A DNA stretch of 64,000 bases from Siniperca chuatsi (taxonomy: Eukaryota; Chordata; Actinopteri; Centrarchiformes; Sinipercidae). The position numbers were made by a program, and so were the translations under genes. Shown here piece after piece: positions 63,162 to 64,000 of this stretch. Positions within the stretch are counted from its first letter, which is position 1. Every line of letters starts with the position of its first letter. The stretch is from the NCBI RefSeq assembly GCF_020085105.1, contig NC_058046.1, positions 22,905,675 to 22,969,674 on the forward strand, in the 5' to 3' direction. The notes under the pieces are model-generated. The model saw nothing but the letters and a program-made list of their open reading frames with translations, was not told where the DNA came from and made no database searches.

Positions 63162-63754
63162 TTAAAATCTCTCCTCCGAGATCCATTTGAGAAGAGCACT
63201 TTGGCAGAGAAACTACAGATGAAAGAGCTGGGCCCAGATCAACCTGACCTCACAATTAGACAGCAGGCTAGCAGGTCAGCATTGGACAGTTATGGGAGTG
63301 AGGGGTATGAAGCACCTGTCTGAGAAAGTAAGGAAACATGAGAACACCAGGGCACACATGATAATTCCGTCAAGATAACATTAGCCATATTAGGCAGATT
63401 AGATTAGATTAAATTTTATTGTCATTACACATGTACAAGTACAAGGCAACGAAATGCATTTTAAGTGCAATAAACAAGTGCAGGATATAAAGTGTGTGCA
63501 GAGTGAACATCGCTACGCAGCTGGACGGCGGCCACAGGATCGTGGCCACAGGATCGCGGTGAGGAGACACAGTGAGGAGGTGGCTAAAAACAAACAGGCA
63601 CATTTTATCCAAAATAATCGATTATGTTCCCCCCACTGCCAGCTGGTGCTTGTGCTAAGCTACATCGACACCAACAGTAACATCCAACAGCAGTTTTTTG
63701 AGTTCATTACCAACCGCCAACACCATCGCTACAGCACTTCTGAAGAGGCTTAGC
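63162..63754 (+). pseudogene. Degenerate hAT-related (TTF/ZMYM1-like) transposase, interrupted
   Basis: Three plus-strand pieces read like the N-terminal part of hAT transposases of the ZMYM1/TTF-finger kind: SLLRDPFEKSTLAEKL with LGPDQPDLTIRQ (63162-63305), after a frameshift KHLSEKVRKHENTRAHM (63307-63378), and after an inserted repeat VRRHSEEVAKNKQAHF with SYIDTNSNIQQQFFEF (about 63550-63754). The pieces keep the order of the family but are joined by frameshifts, stops and the insertion, so the gene is dead. Assignment is from memory of the family's words. Confidence 0.55.
63396..63500. repeat. AGATT-tailed teleost retroelement fragment
   Basis: (AGATT)3 leads into AAATTTTATTGTCATTACAC and ACAAGGCAACGAAATGC, a widespread fish retroelement end. 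It splits the hAT-like pseudogene, so it inserted later. Its right boundary is uncertain. Confidence 0.5.
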
Positions 63755-63801
63755 ACCATACTCCCAAATGGACAATGAATAATCAGGTATCAAGCAGATG
63801 T

Positions 63802-63823
63802 AGTCAAACTTTGACTGGTAGTG
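63802..63823. mobile_element. Solitary Tc1-like terminal repeat
   Basis: TCAAACTTTGACTGGTAGTG followed by TA reads as the right-hand end of a Tc1-type element (complement CACTACCAGTCAAAGTTTGA). I could not find a matching left end nearby, so it is a fragment. Confidence 0.45.
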
Positions 63824-64000
63824 TACATGTGTTAATGTTCAGCCCCAGTGTGTGTTTCTGTGCGATGTGCATAGAATTTAATTCAATTTAATCCACTTGT
63901 GAGAGAGTTTTGAAGCAGAAGTTTGCCGGAGTTTACTATCTCTACACCTCAGAGCACTTGACTTGCTATGCCCATTCAAGTGTCTGAATTGCATCTTAAC

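Overview
This is vertebrate nuclear DNA, most likely from a teleost fish. It shows long AT-rich introns with GT..AG splice sites, abundant (CA)n/(GT)n microsatellites, and fish-type mobile elements: a Tc1/mariner copy, a CR1/L2/Rex1-group LINE and hAT/Harbinger-like MITEs. Nothing bacterial, no operon, no CRISPR array and no tRNA or rRNA gene was seen. I cannot name the species.

The protein genes were rebuilt exon by exon from splice sites, reading phase and protein similarity recalled from memory. (1) oxct1, minus strand, 17 coding exons from 44640 down to 2999. It encodes a complete 527-residue succinyl-CoA:3-ketoacid CoA-transferase, the mitochondrial enzyme of ketone-body use. (2) rimoc1 (C5orf51 type), plus strand, 6 exons from 45078 to 49518, 277 residues, a partner of the MON1-CCZ1/RAB7A machinery. 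(3) fbxo4, plus strand, 7 exons from 50595 to 53041, 405 residues, an SCF ubiquitin-ligase substrate receptor. All three frames are open with matching phases at every junction. The order and strands OXCT1(-), C5orf51(+), FBXO4(+) match the human 5p13 neighbourhood, where GHR(+) comes next. The CpG-richer stretch near 60.7-62.1 kb, which ends in a strong plus-strand splice donor at 62105, may therefore hold a non-coding first exon of a growth-hormone-receptor gene. That last point rests mainly on synteny.

Layout: 1-2.16 kb lies downstream of oxct1; 2.17-44.64 kb is oxct1, with 11.8, 7.9 and 7.3 kb introns holding most of the repeats; 44.64-45.08 kb is a 437-bp divergent oxct1/rimoc1 promoter region; 45.08-49.6 kb is rimoc1 with nested MITEs; 50.4-53.9 kb is fbxo4; 53.9-61.6 kb is intergenic; 61.6-64 kb holds the candidate GHR leader exon, then hAT-related remnants and a Tc1-like end.

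The three genes do not form a pathway; they are a conserved syntenic block. I found no new multi-gene system. The points most worth checking are a cluster of TAACGTTA palindromes around the divergent promoter, a TFEB/USF-type E-box just before rimoc1, a fold-back Tc1 copy that duplicated its own transposase C-terminal end in inverted orientation, a MITE nested inside another MITE in rimoc1, and a tandem TAGTAG splice acceptor in fbxo4.
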